This document shows, piece after piece, positions 9,201-18,346 of a stretch of 18,346 bases of DNA (positions are counted from its first letter, which is position 1; each line of letters opens with the position of its first letter). The translations under genes were made by a program, and so were the position numbers. Below the pieces are notes generated by a model, which worked only from the letters and a program-made list of their open reading frames with translations, was not told where the DNA came from and did no database searches. Source of the DNA: Basidiobolus heterosporus B8920 (taxonomy: Eukaryota; Basidiobolomycota; Basidiobolomycetes; Basidiobolales; Basidiobolaceae); assembly GCA_000697455.1 (NCBI GenBank), contig JNET01030761.1:1-18346 (forward strand), written 5' to 3'.

Positions 9201-12200
9201 CATTGCTTTGATGTCTCGTGGCTGGTTGAAGTGCTACGAAAACCGCATCATTCGACCCAAGAAAACCTACATTTTTAAACTTCACACTGAAGAGTACTTT
9301 GCCGATCGCCATTCTTTCTCCAGGATAAAGACTGCTGGAAAGTTGTTTGAGGCCGAGGAGAACGAGATTGCCATTGGAGATATCTCATTCGAGGCATCGG
9401 GAGATTCTATTCAAGGAAATCCGGTACTTCAATACTTGAGCCGCGCCCCAAACAACCAAGTCGAAGGCTCTGCAGTTCTGTTCGAATCAGGTGGTTACAG
9501 TATTGTTCCTGCTGGTACAAAACTTCTACAGAATGCTCCACCAACCAACGAGGGATATTCTCAAGCCAGTGAAGATGTTAATCCAATTCATACCAATGTC
9601 TATTTTGCTGATCTCGCTGAGCTTCCAGGACCAATCACCCATGGAATGTGGACAAGTGCGGCTACTCGTCGGTTTGTTGAGACACTCGCCGCTGATAATG
9701 ACCACAGTCGCATCAGGGGATACGAAGTCCAATTTGTCGGAATGGTCCTCCCGGGAGATGCTCTCGAAACCAAGCTCACACATATTGGAATGAAAGATGG
9801 ACTCATGGTAATCAAACTACAAACGTTCAATCTACGTACTCAAGAGGTTGTATTGGAAGGAGAAGCGCTCGTGGAACAACCCCCAACAGCCTACGTATTT
9901 ACCGGTCAAGGATCACAAGAAGTCGGAATGGGAATGGATCTTTATGCTAGCTCGCCAATCGCCAAAGGTGTTTGGGATACTGCTGATAAGTATATGCAAG
10001 ACAACTACGGTATCAGTATTTTAGAAATTGTGCGTAGAAATCCGAAAGAAATTCCTGTTTATTTTGGAAATGAAAAGGGCGCCGAAATCCGCCAGAACTA
10101 CATCAATCTCTTCTGTGATGTTGTTGATGACAATGGAGTGGTCAGCAAAAAGCGTCTCTTCCCCAACATTGATGAGCATACCATGTTCCACATCTGGAAA
10201 AGTCCTACTGGTCTTCTTAATTCTACCCAATTTACCCAGCCTGCACTCACACTTATGGAGAAGGCTGCACTAGAAGATATGAGATCCAAGGGTGTTGTCT
10301 GCCAGAACGCTCCATTTGCCGGGCACAGTCTTGGCGAATATGCTGCATTAACTTGCATTGCTGATGCACTATCGGTCGAAATTCTTACTGGTGTAGTTTT
10401 CTACCGTGGCTTAGTCATGCAATCGGCTGTCAAGCGCAACGCATCCGGCGAATCCCAGTATGCGATGTGTGCTGTTAACCCGCTACGAGTTCATCGTGGC
10501 TTCTCGAATAAGCTCTTTTATAAGGTTGTATCTATGATCGTTGAGATCAACGACGAAAGTGATGGTCTTTTAGAAATTGTCAATCATAATGTTGAGAGCT
10601 TGCAATATGTAGTTACAGGTGACATAGTTTCTTTGGAAGTATTGGGACGGGTGCTAAACGCATTGAAGCTCGATCTCCCAGATCTTATCACGCATAACGA
10701 AGAAGAAATTTTAGAACACACTTTCACTCTTATCACGACTGAAGTGAAGCTTGCCAAGCACAAGAGAGAAACCAATGGAATTTTCCCTCTTACCCGCGGA
10801 TCTGCAACAATTCCCTTGAATGGTTTGTATTATTTAATCTTTGCGCTCCATATTTTTTTATACTAATTCTTTTTAGGAATCGATGTGCCATTCCACTCGA
10901 GTTTTCTCATGTGGGTTGTCCCCGGCTTCCGTGAGTTTCTTCAGCAGCGCATTAAGAATATCAACTTGGACAAACTTATTGGAAAATATATTCCCAATTT
11001 GATGGGCGAAATTTTCACACTCGAGCGGGACTTTGTCGAACGCGTTTGTGTGAAAACCGGGAGTGAGCCTCTGAAGAAGATCCTGAGCCAATGGGACAAC
11101 CACTACTCATCGTTTGAACACAGAGAAGAACTTGGCGTCACCCTTGTCGTAGAGTTGCTCGGATATCAAATTGCATCTTCTGTTCGATGGATTGAGACTC
11201 AAGACATTCTTTTCGACCAACTCAATGTTGAGCGTATTATTGAAATCGGCCCATCTCCAATTCTATCAGGAATGGCTGAGAGAACGATTGCCAAGAAATA
11301 CGTAAATACCGATCTTTCTAATGGACGTAAACGCCAGATTTTGAACTACATGAAGCATAAGACTGAGATCTACTACGGGTTCCAAGATGAAATTATTGAG
11401 GAGGAGCCAGAGCAAGAGTCTGTGCATGTAGCAGGTGCTGCCTCTCCAGTCGAACCTCCCCGACCGGCCATAGTTCCTGCTGAACCGATTTCTCAAGGTC
11501 AGGCACAAGAAGTTGAAGACGAGCCCGTCCAAGCGTCTGATATCTTGCTAGCGATCGTCTCCCAGAAAATTAAGAAAACTATCACTGATGTCTCCACGCA
11601 AAAGACCATTAAAGACATTTCTGGAGGGAAGTCAACTCTGCAAAACGAAATTCAAGGGGATCTTCATGCAGAATTTGGAGGAAAGGTTATTCCCTTGAAG
11701 GCAGAAGAAATACCGCTTGAGGAGCTTGGACAACAAATTTCTACCGGACACTCCGGAAACCTTGGAAAGTATACTCTAGCCTTGGTGAACAAAATGTTGA
11801 CTTCGAAGATGCCTGCTGGATTCTCTCTCGGAAAGGCCAAGGATTATCTAAAGTTGAATTTTGGTCTCGGACCAATGCGTACCAGTATGGTCTTACTTTT
11901 TGGAACCACGATGGAACCTGCCACAAGATTGGGTGATGATGCAGATGCCACTAAATGGTTGGACTCTGTTGTTGACTACTATGCAAACGTGAAAGGAATG
12001 AAGATTTTCAAGAATTCTGGTGGCAGTGCAAGTGGTGGTAGCAATGATGCTACTGGAGTTATAAGCAGCGCCGAGCTGGTTGCGCTCAAGATGAAGCAGG
12101 ATTCTCTGCTAAGAGAACAGCTCGAGATATATGCCAAATACATTGGTACCGATCTCAAGGAAAATGAGCGTGTATTGCAGGAGCACGCGAGCGAGGCAGC

Positions 12201-15200
12201 CAAAGTCCAGAGTGAACTTGACTCTTGGAATGAGGAAATGGGAGAGATTTTCGGTCAAGGTAAGGAAGATGAAAATGCTCCACTGAATGTAATCTAACTT
12301 TGAAATAGGTATCAAGCCAAAGTTTACGCCAACAAAAGCACGTTTCTTTGACTCTTACTGGAACTGGGCGTCCCAGGACTGGTGGAACCTTGTCTACGAT
12401 CAGCAGAGTGGTAAGGACAAGCGCACTCTGAACGAGCTGATCAAGTCAGAATTATTCTTAACATTGCAGAATCGTTATTCCAAAAATCTGGCCCAACAGA
12501 TTCAATACTGTGTCAGGAATATTTTTACCAAGGAAACCAATACAGCGAATATCTCGCTAAAGGCATTTGGTGAAACAATACTTGAGAGCTTCAAGCAATT
12601 TAAGCAACCGGTGTGTAAATTCAGTAAGTGGATTGATTTATGATAATATTCTAGTAGCCAAATTTCACGATTGACTAATTCAATTCTAGTCAACGAATTC
12701 ACTGCACCAACAACTAAAGTTACAGACAACGGTGTATTTGAATTCAAGGAAGTACCGCGCGAGGGTATCAGTGACGCATTAGCCTACGTAGAGTCAATCA
12801 AACGTGGAGTCGACCGTAATGGAATGAAGTACCCCTACCTCTTCCTTCGCCCTTCTACGATCTCCGGCGTACACGAAATGGACTCTACACTCACAGAAGA
12901 GTTCTTGGCGGAGCTCAAGACCATTGCAGACTCCGGTATCTCTTTCGCCAACACATACACGCTTCTTACTGGTTGTGGAGCGAACTCTATAGGAGAAACT
13001 ATGTTGAAGGCAATCTTGATGGGTGGAGGTAGTGTTGTCGCAACCACTTCTGGATTCAGTAAGGCAACCGTGAACAAATACCGTATGATCTACGAGAAAT
13101 ATGGATCCAAAGGCAGTACCCTGGTTGTGGTGCCATTCAATCAAGGATCCCTTCGTGATGTCAATGCTCTTATCGACTACATCTACACTAAGGATGAACG
13201 TGGAACTGGCCTCGGCTGGGATCTCGACTATATCATTCCATTCGCCGCTATCTCTGAGAACGGTAGGACCATCAGTGAAATCGACTCCAAGTCCGAGCTT
13301 GCCCATCGCATTATGCTAACCAACTTGGTGAGAATGCTGGGTGCGGTCAAAAACAAAAAGATTGAAAACTGCTACTACACTCATCCTGCGCATGTTATTC
13401 TCCCTATGAGCCTCAACCATGGTGTATTCGGTAATGATGGCCTATACGGTGAATCCAAGATTGGCTTGGAATCCCTGATGAATAAATGGAGTTCGGAAGA
13501 TTGGGCTGGTTATCTCACTATTGTGGGAGCATCTATTGGGTAAGTCATCAGAACTGCAATATTTTAAAGCTTGTAGCCTTAACATTTCAAATAGGTGGAC
13601 CAGAGGAACAGGTCTTATGAATGCGAATAACATTATTGCTGAGGGAATTGAGAAGCGCTTCGGAATGAGAACCTTCAGTACCTCCGAAATGGCATTCAAC
13701 ATTATTGCACTGATGTCGAAAAAATTCATTTCTCTTGCCCAACGGGCTCCAGTATTTGCCGACTTGAATGGAGGAATGCAATTTGTGGAGAATCTCAACG
13801 TTTCACTAAAACAAATCCGTGCTGAACTCACCAGTGAAGCCGAGAAAAAGAGTGTTATCGCTAGAGAGAACCAAGCGGAAGCCACTGTGATCTCCGGAGA
13901 AGTGAAGAAGTCTACAGCCCAAGTACACCCGCGCTCCAATATGAAATTCAATTTCCCTGAGCTTAAAGCGTACAAGGACTACAAACACTTGGACTATCTC
14001 AAGGGCAATGTTGATCTCGAAAAGGTAATTGTAGTCACCGGATATGGTGAAGTTGGTGTATACGGTGGAGTTCGAACGAGATGGGAGATGGAAGCAGAGG
14101 GTAAATTTTCCTTGGAGGGATGCATTGAGATGGCTTGGATTATGGGGCTCATAAAATATGTGAGGTACAAGCAGACAAAAGATGGAAAATTATACTCTGG
14201 ATGGCTTGATTGCGAAACGGATCTACCTCTTCACGATCTCGAGATTAAGGAGAAGTACGAAAATAGGATTCTTGAGCACACTGGAATCCGACTCATTGGT
14301 AAGTGTTGAGATAGATTTGCCTTCAATTTTACTCGACTAAGCAATTGTATAGAGCCTGAACTTTTCAATGGCTATAATCCAGAGAAGAAAACTATGCTTC
14401 AGGAAGTGCTTGTTGATCGCGAGCTCCCACCATTTGAGGCAAGTGCCGAGGAAGCAGCCAAATTCAAGTTGCAGCATGGGAAGAATGTTGATATCTTTGA
14501 GGACGAAAAGACTGGCCAATGGTCAGTTTTTCTTAGAAAGGGTGCAACGATCTACGTGCCCAAAGCCCTCAAGTTCTCGCGTTTGGTTGCTGGTCAAATC
14601 CCTACTGGATGGAGTGCTGAACGTTATGGTAAGCTAATCAAGCCTTAGTTTCTTTTACGGCTATACTAACTACATGGCAGGCATTCCAAATGACATTATT
14701 CAGCAAGTAGACCCCATCACTCTCTACTGTTTGGTCTCGACAGTTGAAGCCCTTGTAAGATCAGGTATTACTGATCCATACGAGTTTTACAAATATGTGC
14801 ATGTATCGGAACTCGGAAACACTTCAGGTGGAGGTGTTGGTGCTATGCTGGCTAACAGAGCTATCTATAAGGATAGGTTCATGGAGAAACCTATCCAGAT
14901 GGATATCATGCAGGAAAGCTTCGTGAATACAATGGTAAGCGAATCAGCAAGCGTTCCAATTTGCGAAGTACTTAACAAATCTGTTTCAGCCTGCTTGGAT
15001 CAATTTGTTACTTTTAAGCTCCTCAGGACCAGTGAAAACGCCGGTTGGCGCTTGTGCCACTGCGGTTGAATCTGTAGACATAGGCGTTGACACCATTCTC
15101 AATGGCAAGGCAAAGATTGTCGTTGTGGGTGGCTACGATGACTTCCAAGAGGAAGGGTCGTTTGAATTTGCAAACATGAAGGCCACAAGCAATGCAGTTG

Positions 15201-17001
15201 AGGAACTTGCTCAAGGACGCGAACCAAACGAAATGTCGCGACCAACAACCTCTAGTCGCGGAGGATTCATGGAGTCCATGGGAACTGGCCATCAGATTCT
15301 GATGTCTGCTAAGGTAAAGTTGGGACGTAGATGTAAATGAATCAATCGATCAATTATTAACACTGTGAACAGCTTGCTCTTGAAATGGGTGTACCAATCT
15401 ACGGAATCATTGCCCACAGCGCTACTGCTACTGACAAGGAAGGACGCTCTGTACCTGCACCTGGGCAAGGAATATTGACCTCCGCTCGGGAAACCGCAGT
15501 AGCATCACCAAAATTGGACTTCCGCTACCGTGCTAGACAGATTGCACTACGCCGTTCACAGATCAAGGCTTGGGTAGAAAACGAGCTTCAAGCTTTGAAC
15601 GATGAGTATATGGCAGTCAGGCAGACCAATCCACAAGAGGCCGAGCAGCTTCTGAAGGATCGCACTGAATTTATTAACTCCGAGGCTGCAAAACAAGAAA
15701 AGGAGATGCTTAGCACTTGGGGAAATGATTTTTACAAGAATGAACATTCCATTTCTCCCCTTCGCGGTGCACTGGCTGTGTTTGGTCTTACTATAGACGA
15801 TATTGGGGTAATTATACAGACATACCCTTCAAGTGCTGTTATGTTTCTCACACTCTCATTCAGGTTGCTTCGCTTCATGGGACTGGAACAAAAGCTAATG
15901 ATAAGAACGAATGTGACGTGTTTAACAAGCAGTTCAATCACCTCGGACGCTCGCACGGCAACGCTTGTCCAGTTGTTTGTCAAAAATACTTGACCGGCCA
16001 TGGAAAAGGAGCAGCTGCTGCATGGATGCTTAATGGTGTCTTGCAGTACATTGAGACAGGAATTGTTCCAGGAAATAGGTACACTTTGATTTTACCATTT
16101 GAATTTAAAAATTGCCATTGACTTTATTTATAGAAATGCCGATAACATTGATCCATATCTTCAGAAATTCTCCCACCTGTACTTTCCCAACAAGAAGATC
16201 CAAACTGGTGGAATCAAGGCCGGGTTCTTGAAGTCGTTCGGCTTTGGGCAAGTGGGAGGTGAAGTTTTGGTGATTCATCCAGATTACGTCTTTGGTGCGA
16301 TCGAGGAGATCACTTTTGAAAAGTATAAGACACTAGTAGCCCAGCGCCAGCATAAGGTGTATAGATACTTCCATGAGACATTCACTGGCGACTCTTTCGT
16401 CAAGGTGAAGAATAGTCCTCCATACACAGAGGAGCAAGAGAGCGGGGTATACTTGAACCCCAAGGCACGCGCAGCATTTAGTCCAGATAAGAATACCTGG
16501 ACGTTTGACAAATCGTTTAACGGAGCAATGGACGATCACAGCGAATCTGCCAATGAAATGAGGGTCATCATGGAAAACATGGCCGAGCCGATGAGAAATT
16601 CTGGATCTGGAGTAGGTGTTGATATCGAGCTTGTCTCAGCCATACCAATGACTTCAGAGACCTTTTTCCAACGTAACTTCACCGATTTTGAAAAAGCTTA
16701 CTGTGAATCGCGCCCAGATCCTCAGGCAAGTTTTGCTGGAAGATGGTCAGCTAAGGAAGCTGTGTTCAAAGCAATCACATCATTCACTTCTGACATTAAT
16801 AGCCCAATGCTCAAGGTGCTAAACCAAGGGGCTAGCGCTCCACTGAAGCATATCGAAATTAAGGCCGCAGAAAACGGGGTCCCCCAAGTTGTTCTGCATG
16901 ACCTCATAAAGGAAACTGCTACAGCCATGGGGATTAGTCATATTAAGGTAACAATCAGCCATAGCGGCCAATTCTCGGTGGCAGTTGCGACAGCTGTATG
17001 A
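4502..17001 (+). CDS. Fused beta-alpha type I fatty acid synthase, 17 exons, 3,873 aa
   Basis: Cytosolic multienzyme making saturated long-chain acyl-CoA from acetyl-CoA, malonyl-CoA and NADPH. It corresponds to yeast Fas1 followed by Fas2 in one chain. Exons: 4502-5324, 5386-5845, 5899-6220, 6274-6576, 6631-6903, 6956-7286, 7337-10822, 10877-12259, 12309-12623, 12690-13539, 13595-14298, 14353-14628, 14681-14934, 14990-15313, 15373-15807, 15864-16078, 16134-17001. All 16 introns are GT-AG, 49-66 nt; the spliced length of 11,622 nt is a whole number of codons, and every junction restores family-conserved sequence (for example [29 protein letters not shown]). Catalytic residues seen: AT Ser280/His437, ER His753, DH Asp1584/His1589, MPT Ser1835/Arg1861/His2006, ACP Ser2252, KR Tyr2818/Lys2822, KS Cys3282/His3518/His3559, PPT Asp3748/Glu3793. 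The start is fixed by an in-frame stop at 4487-4489 and a good context (A at -3, G at +4). The length is typical of fused fungal synthases. No frameshift or premature stop is needed to explain it, so it looks functional. Exon edges are my reading, not transcript-based. Confidence 0.96.
6391..8160 (+). other. Domain: FMN-dependent enoyl reductase (ER)
   Basis: About residues 575-1113, a TIM-barrel flavoenzyme reducing trans-2-enoyl-ACP with NADPH. GGMTPT (603-608) and TGGRSGGHH (745-753, with the catalytic-type His pair) and GSGFG are typical. The stretch between them departs from the family in loops that are usually invariant: CGALY where relatives have GGGHY or GGGYF, FINQ for YINP/YVNP, and KPDS for KPGS. 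The domain is interrupted by introns 4-6. Confidence 0.85.
8167..9885 (+). other. Domain: dehydratase (DH), tandem hot-dog region
   Basis: About residues 1115-1687. It removes water from 3-hydroxyacyl-ACP. The MaoC-like active-site segment is [14 protein letters not shown], with Asp1584 and His1589 matching the catalytic pair of yeast Fas1, followed by [11 protein letters not shown]. The whole domain sits in the single 3,486-nt exon 7. Confidence 0.85.
9886..11358 (+). other. Domain: malonyl/palmitoyl transferase (MPT) and beta-alpha junction
   Basis: About residues 1688-2160. It loads malonyl groups and off-loads the product to CoA. TGQGSQ starts at 1693, GHSLG holds Ser1835, VFYRG holds Arg1861, and VPFHS holds His2006 just after intron 7. 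Sequence like the end of Fas1 ([14 protein letters not shown]) is followed after only about 14 residues by sequence like the start of Fas2 ([20 protein letters not shown]), so the fusion point is near residues 2074-2086 (about 11098-11136). In split synthases this alpha N-terminus completes the MPT fold. Confidence 0.85.
11389..12009 (+). other. Domain: tether plus acyl carrier protein (ACP)
   Basis: A proline- and glutamate-rich tether (about residues 2171-2215) leads into the ACP (about 2216-2377). The phosphopantetheine attachment site is Ser2252 in [10 protein letters not shown]. Only one ACP is present. The ACP is the larger fungal kind with extra helices ([15 protein letters not shown] and following). 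It is followed by a Gly/Ser linker ([10 protein letters not shown]). Confidence 0.85.
12941..13748 (+). other. Domain: 3-ketoacyl reductase (KR)
   Basis: About residues 2650-2900. A Rossmann-fold NADPH enzyme: the nucleotide-binding loop is TGCGANSIG (2659-2667), where relatives usually have TGAGAGSIG. Catalytic Tyr2818 and Lys2822 are in DGLYGESK, with the serine in [19 protein letters not shown] spans intron 10. Confidence 0.85.
14001..16479 (+). other. Domain: 3-ketoacyl synthase (KS)
   Basis: About residues 2985-3700, the condensing enzyme. Nucleophile Cys3282 lies in [11 protein letters not shown]; His3518 in LHGTGTK and His3559 in TGHGKGA complete the Cys-His-His triad. The domain is cut by introns 11-16, the densest intron spacing in the gene. 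Confidence 0.87.
16582..17001 (+). other. Domain: phosphopantetheinyl transferase (PPT)
   Basis: About residues 3735-3873, which attaches phosphopantetheine to the synthase's own ACP. The magnesium-binding signature GVGVDIE (Asp3748, Glu3750) and WSAKEAVFK (Glu3793) are intact. The protein ends normally for the family with a short VAVATAV tail. Confidence 0.87.
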
Positions 17002-17016
17002 GAGATCAGTGCTTTA

Positions 17017-17022
17017 AATAAA
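17017..17022 (+). terminator. Polyadenylation signal of the fatty acid synthase
   Basis: AATAAA only 15 nt after the stop codon (16999-17001), followed by a T-rich stretch (CCTTTTCTATT). It predicts a very short 3' UTR, unless a later unseen site is used. Confidence 0.5.
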
Positions 17023-17310
17023 TTCCTTTTCTATTAAGCAAGTCTGCCTGAATACGTACCCAGTTACATGGCAAAGTTGCTAAAAGTGCTTAGTTCAGTA
17101 AGCAGAGGTAGTGCCCTTGAGGGAATCTTGTCATGGGTATATACAACAGACTAAATCTGCTAATATTGGTTTTTTTGATTTATATATGCAAATCATTTCA
17201 CGGGAGTGTTTGCTAGGATTATTCCCTAATAAGACTTTGAGTCTGCATAGTGCTTAGACAGCCAGTCATTGATATACAAATCTGAGTACAGAGAAGGTCT
17301 TATTTTTTAA

Positions 17311-17640
17311 TGTTGTGAGATTCTGCTGCTACAGGAAGTGACTCGGAGAATTAGAGGGATATGTGCTTTTCACTTATAGATTTACTCAATGTAGAGTTGG
17401 CTTTATTTTTTTTGTCAAGAAGCTAGCAAAGCAACATATAAAATGTGCTAAGCAAGGTTCTAGGGACATGTGTGAAATGTGTGCGGTCATTTGGGCATGT
17501 TTCAGAAAGGCAAGTACTCCAGGGACTTCTAAGTAGAACCTTTGAGTTAATCTTGGGTAACAGAAACTGGTAATTAAATGTAATAATGGCAAGATCTAGT
17601 ATGAGTAACTATGTGCTAAGTTTTGTAAATTTCAGTACCA
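17311..17640 (+). repeat. Interspersed repeat, copy C
   Basis: Same family as copies A, B and D: TGTTGTGAGATTCTG at the start, GGAAGTGACT, TGCTTTTCACTTATAG, GCAAAGCAAC, GGTCATTTGGGCATGTTTC, AGAAAGGCAAGTACTC, AGTATGAGTAACTATGTGCT, TGTAAATTTCAGTACC at the end. It has no coding capacity and diverges from the other copies throughout. It starts about 310 bp after the synthase stop codon. Confidence 0.65.
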
Positions 17641-17834
17641 AATGCAGCTCAACAAGTGGATATAAGTTAGAGTTTAAGCAGCCTGACCCATTTGTAAGTT
17701 CTTGCAGTAACAAGATATACTGCCTGGGAAAGTAGTAATTACTGTCAGGGAATTTTGTTAATATCAGTGGGAAGTTTTCAGATTAGTGTTGGGATAGTAG
17801 GTACTCTACTAGCTTCCTTCAGCTATGCCTGTAA

Positions 17835-18150
17835 TTGTTGTGAGATTCTGAGAGTTATTGGAAGTGATTTGGAGAATGAGAAGAATATGTGGTTTCACTT
17901 ATTGATTTATCAGATGTAAAGTTGACTTTCAAGTAAGCAAAGCAACTTGTAGAATATGTTAAGAAAGGTCCTAAGAAGATGTGAGCAAAGTTTGAGGTCA
18001 TTAGGATATGTTTGAGAAAGCCAAGTATTTGGGGTACTGCTAAGTAAAACCTAAGTGTGAGTTTTAGGTGAGAGGAAACTAGTTAGTAATTATAGTAAGG
18101 GTAACAGCAAGTATGAATAGTTAGGTGCTAGGTTATGTGAATCTTAACAC
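17835..18150 (+). repeat. Interspersed repeat, copy D
   Basis: Same family and same orientation as copy C, about 520 bp further on. Landmarks: TTGTTGTGAGATTCTG, AGTTATTGGAAGTGATTTGG (nearly the same as copy B), GTTTCACTTATTGATTTA, AAAGTTGACTTTCAAG, GTTTGAGAAAGCCAAGTA, CCTAAGTGTGAGTTTTAGGT, AGTATGAATAGTTAGGTGCT. It is closest by eye to copy B. The rest of the window (18151-18346) shows no gene. Confidence 0.7.
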
Positions 18151-18346
18151 TCTCACTCATATAAATATTTATATGCACCAATCCTAACTAATTTCTTAAA
18201 TATTCTAATTTCTCAGGGTTAGGGGGAGGAAAACCACCAGTAGGTGTAATCTTTATTAATGAATAATAAAGAAGTCAAGTTATTACTTAAGTCTTTTAAC
18301 AAGACTGTACAAGAACTTACTATTCTGATGAAGATGAGTGGCTATG

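Noticed and set aside
12651-12654. TTCTAG ending at 12654 as the acceptor of intron 9
   Set aside because: Using it leads to a stop after a few codons; the acceptor at 12688-12689 restores the frame into INEFTAP.
9886-16479. Polyketide synthase instead of fatty acid synthase, because of the KS, AT-like and KR domains
   Set aside because: Domain order, FMN-type enoyl reductase, MPT with VFYRG arginine, large ACP and C-terminal PPT are those of the fungal fatty acid synthase.
4502-17001. Reading the frame changes along the synthase as frameshifts in a pseudogene
   Set aside because: Each change falls at a 49-66 nt GT-AG interval whose removal restores conserved sequence exactly, and all catalytic residues are intact.

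Overview
The window is eukaryotic nuclear DNA, almost certainly from a fungus. Its core is one intact fungal-type (type I) fatty acid synthase gene on the + strand at 4502..17001. I reconstruct it as 17 exons and 16 very short GT-AG introns (49-66 nt) encoding 3,873 residues. Beta-type and alpha-type parts are joined in one polypeptide: AT, ER, DH, MPT, ACP, KR, KS and PPT in that order. A fused beta-alpha synthase is known from many early-diverging (zygomycete-grade) fungi and from some Basidiomycota. With small uniform introns and long AT-rich repeat-bearing spacers this suggests such a fungus, but the sequence alone does not settle the phylum.

Layout: 1-750 is AT-rich and non-coding. A small gene with a TATA box (859-866) and polyadenylation signal (1224-1229) encodes an 81-residue secreted protein with eight cysteines in the mature part (914-1159). 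From about 1487 to 2890 lies a cluster of old, diverged copies of an interspersed repeat of about 330 bp, two of them head to head. From 2890 to about 4070 I see no convincing gene. The synthase promoter region (about 4070-4500) holds four CCAAT/ATTGG pentamers and a TATA-like element. The synthase ends at 17001 with a polyadenylation signal 15 nt after the stop. Downstream spacer (17023-18346) holds two more copies of the same repeat in direct orientation.

How it works: the synthase carries every activity needed to make acyl-CoA from acetyl-CoA, malonyl-CoA and NADPH, including the phosphopantetheinyl transferase that arms its own ACP. All catalytic residues I looked for are present, and every exon junction keeps frame, so I read it as a functional housekeeping gene. 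The main oddities are an enoyl reductase half with unusual residues in otherwise conserved loops, a stop-free 54-nt intron in that same domain, and an orphan cysteine-rich secreted protein next door. I found no CRISPR array, tRNA, rRNA or autonomous mobile element, and nothing that clearly forms a new multi-gene system.
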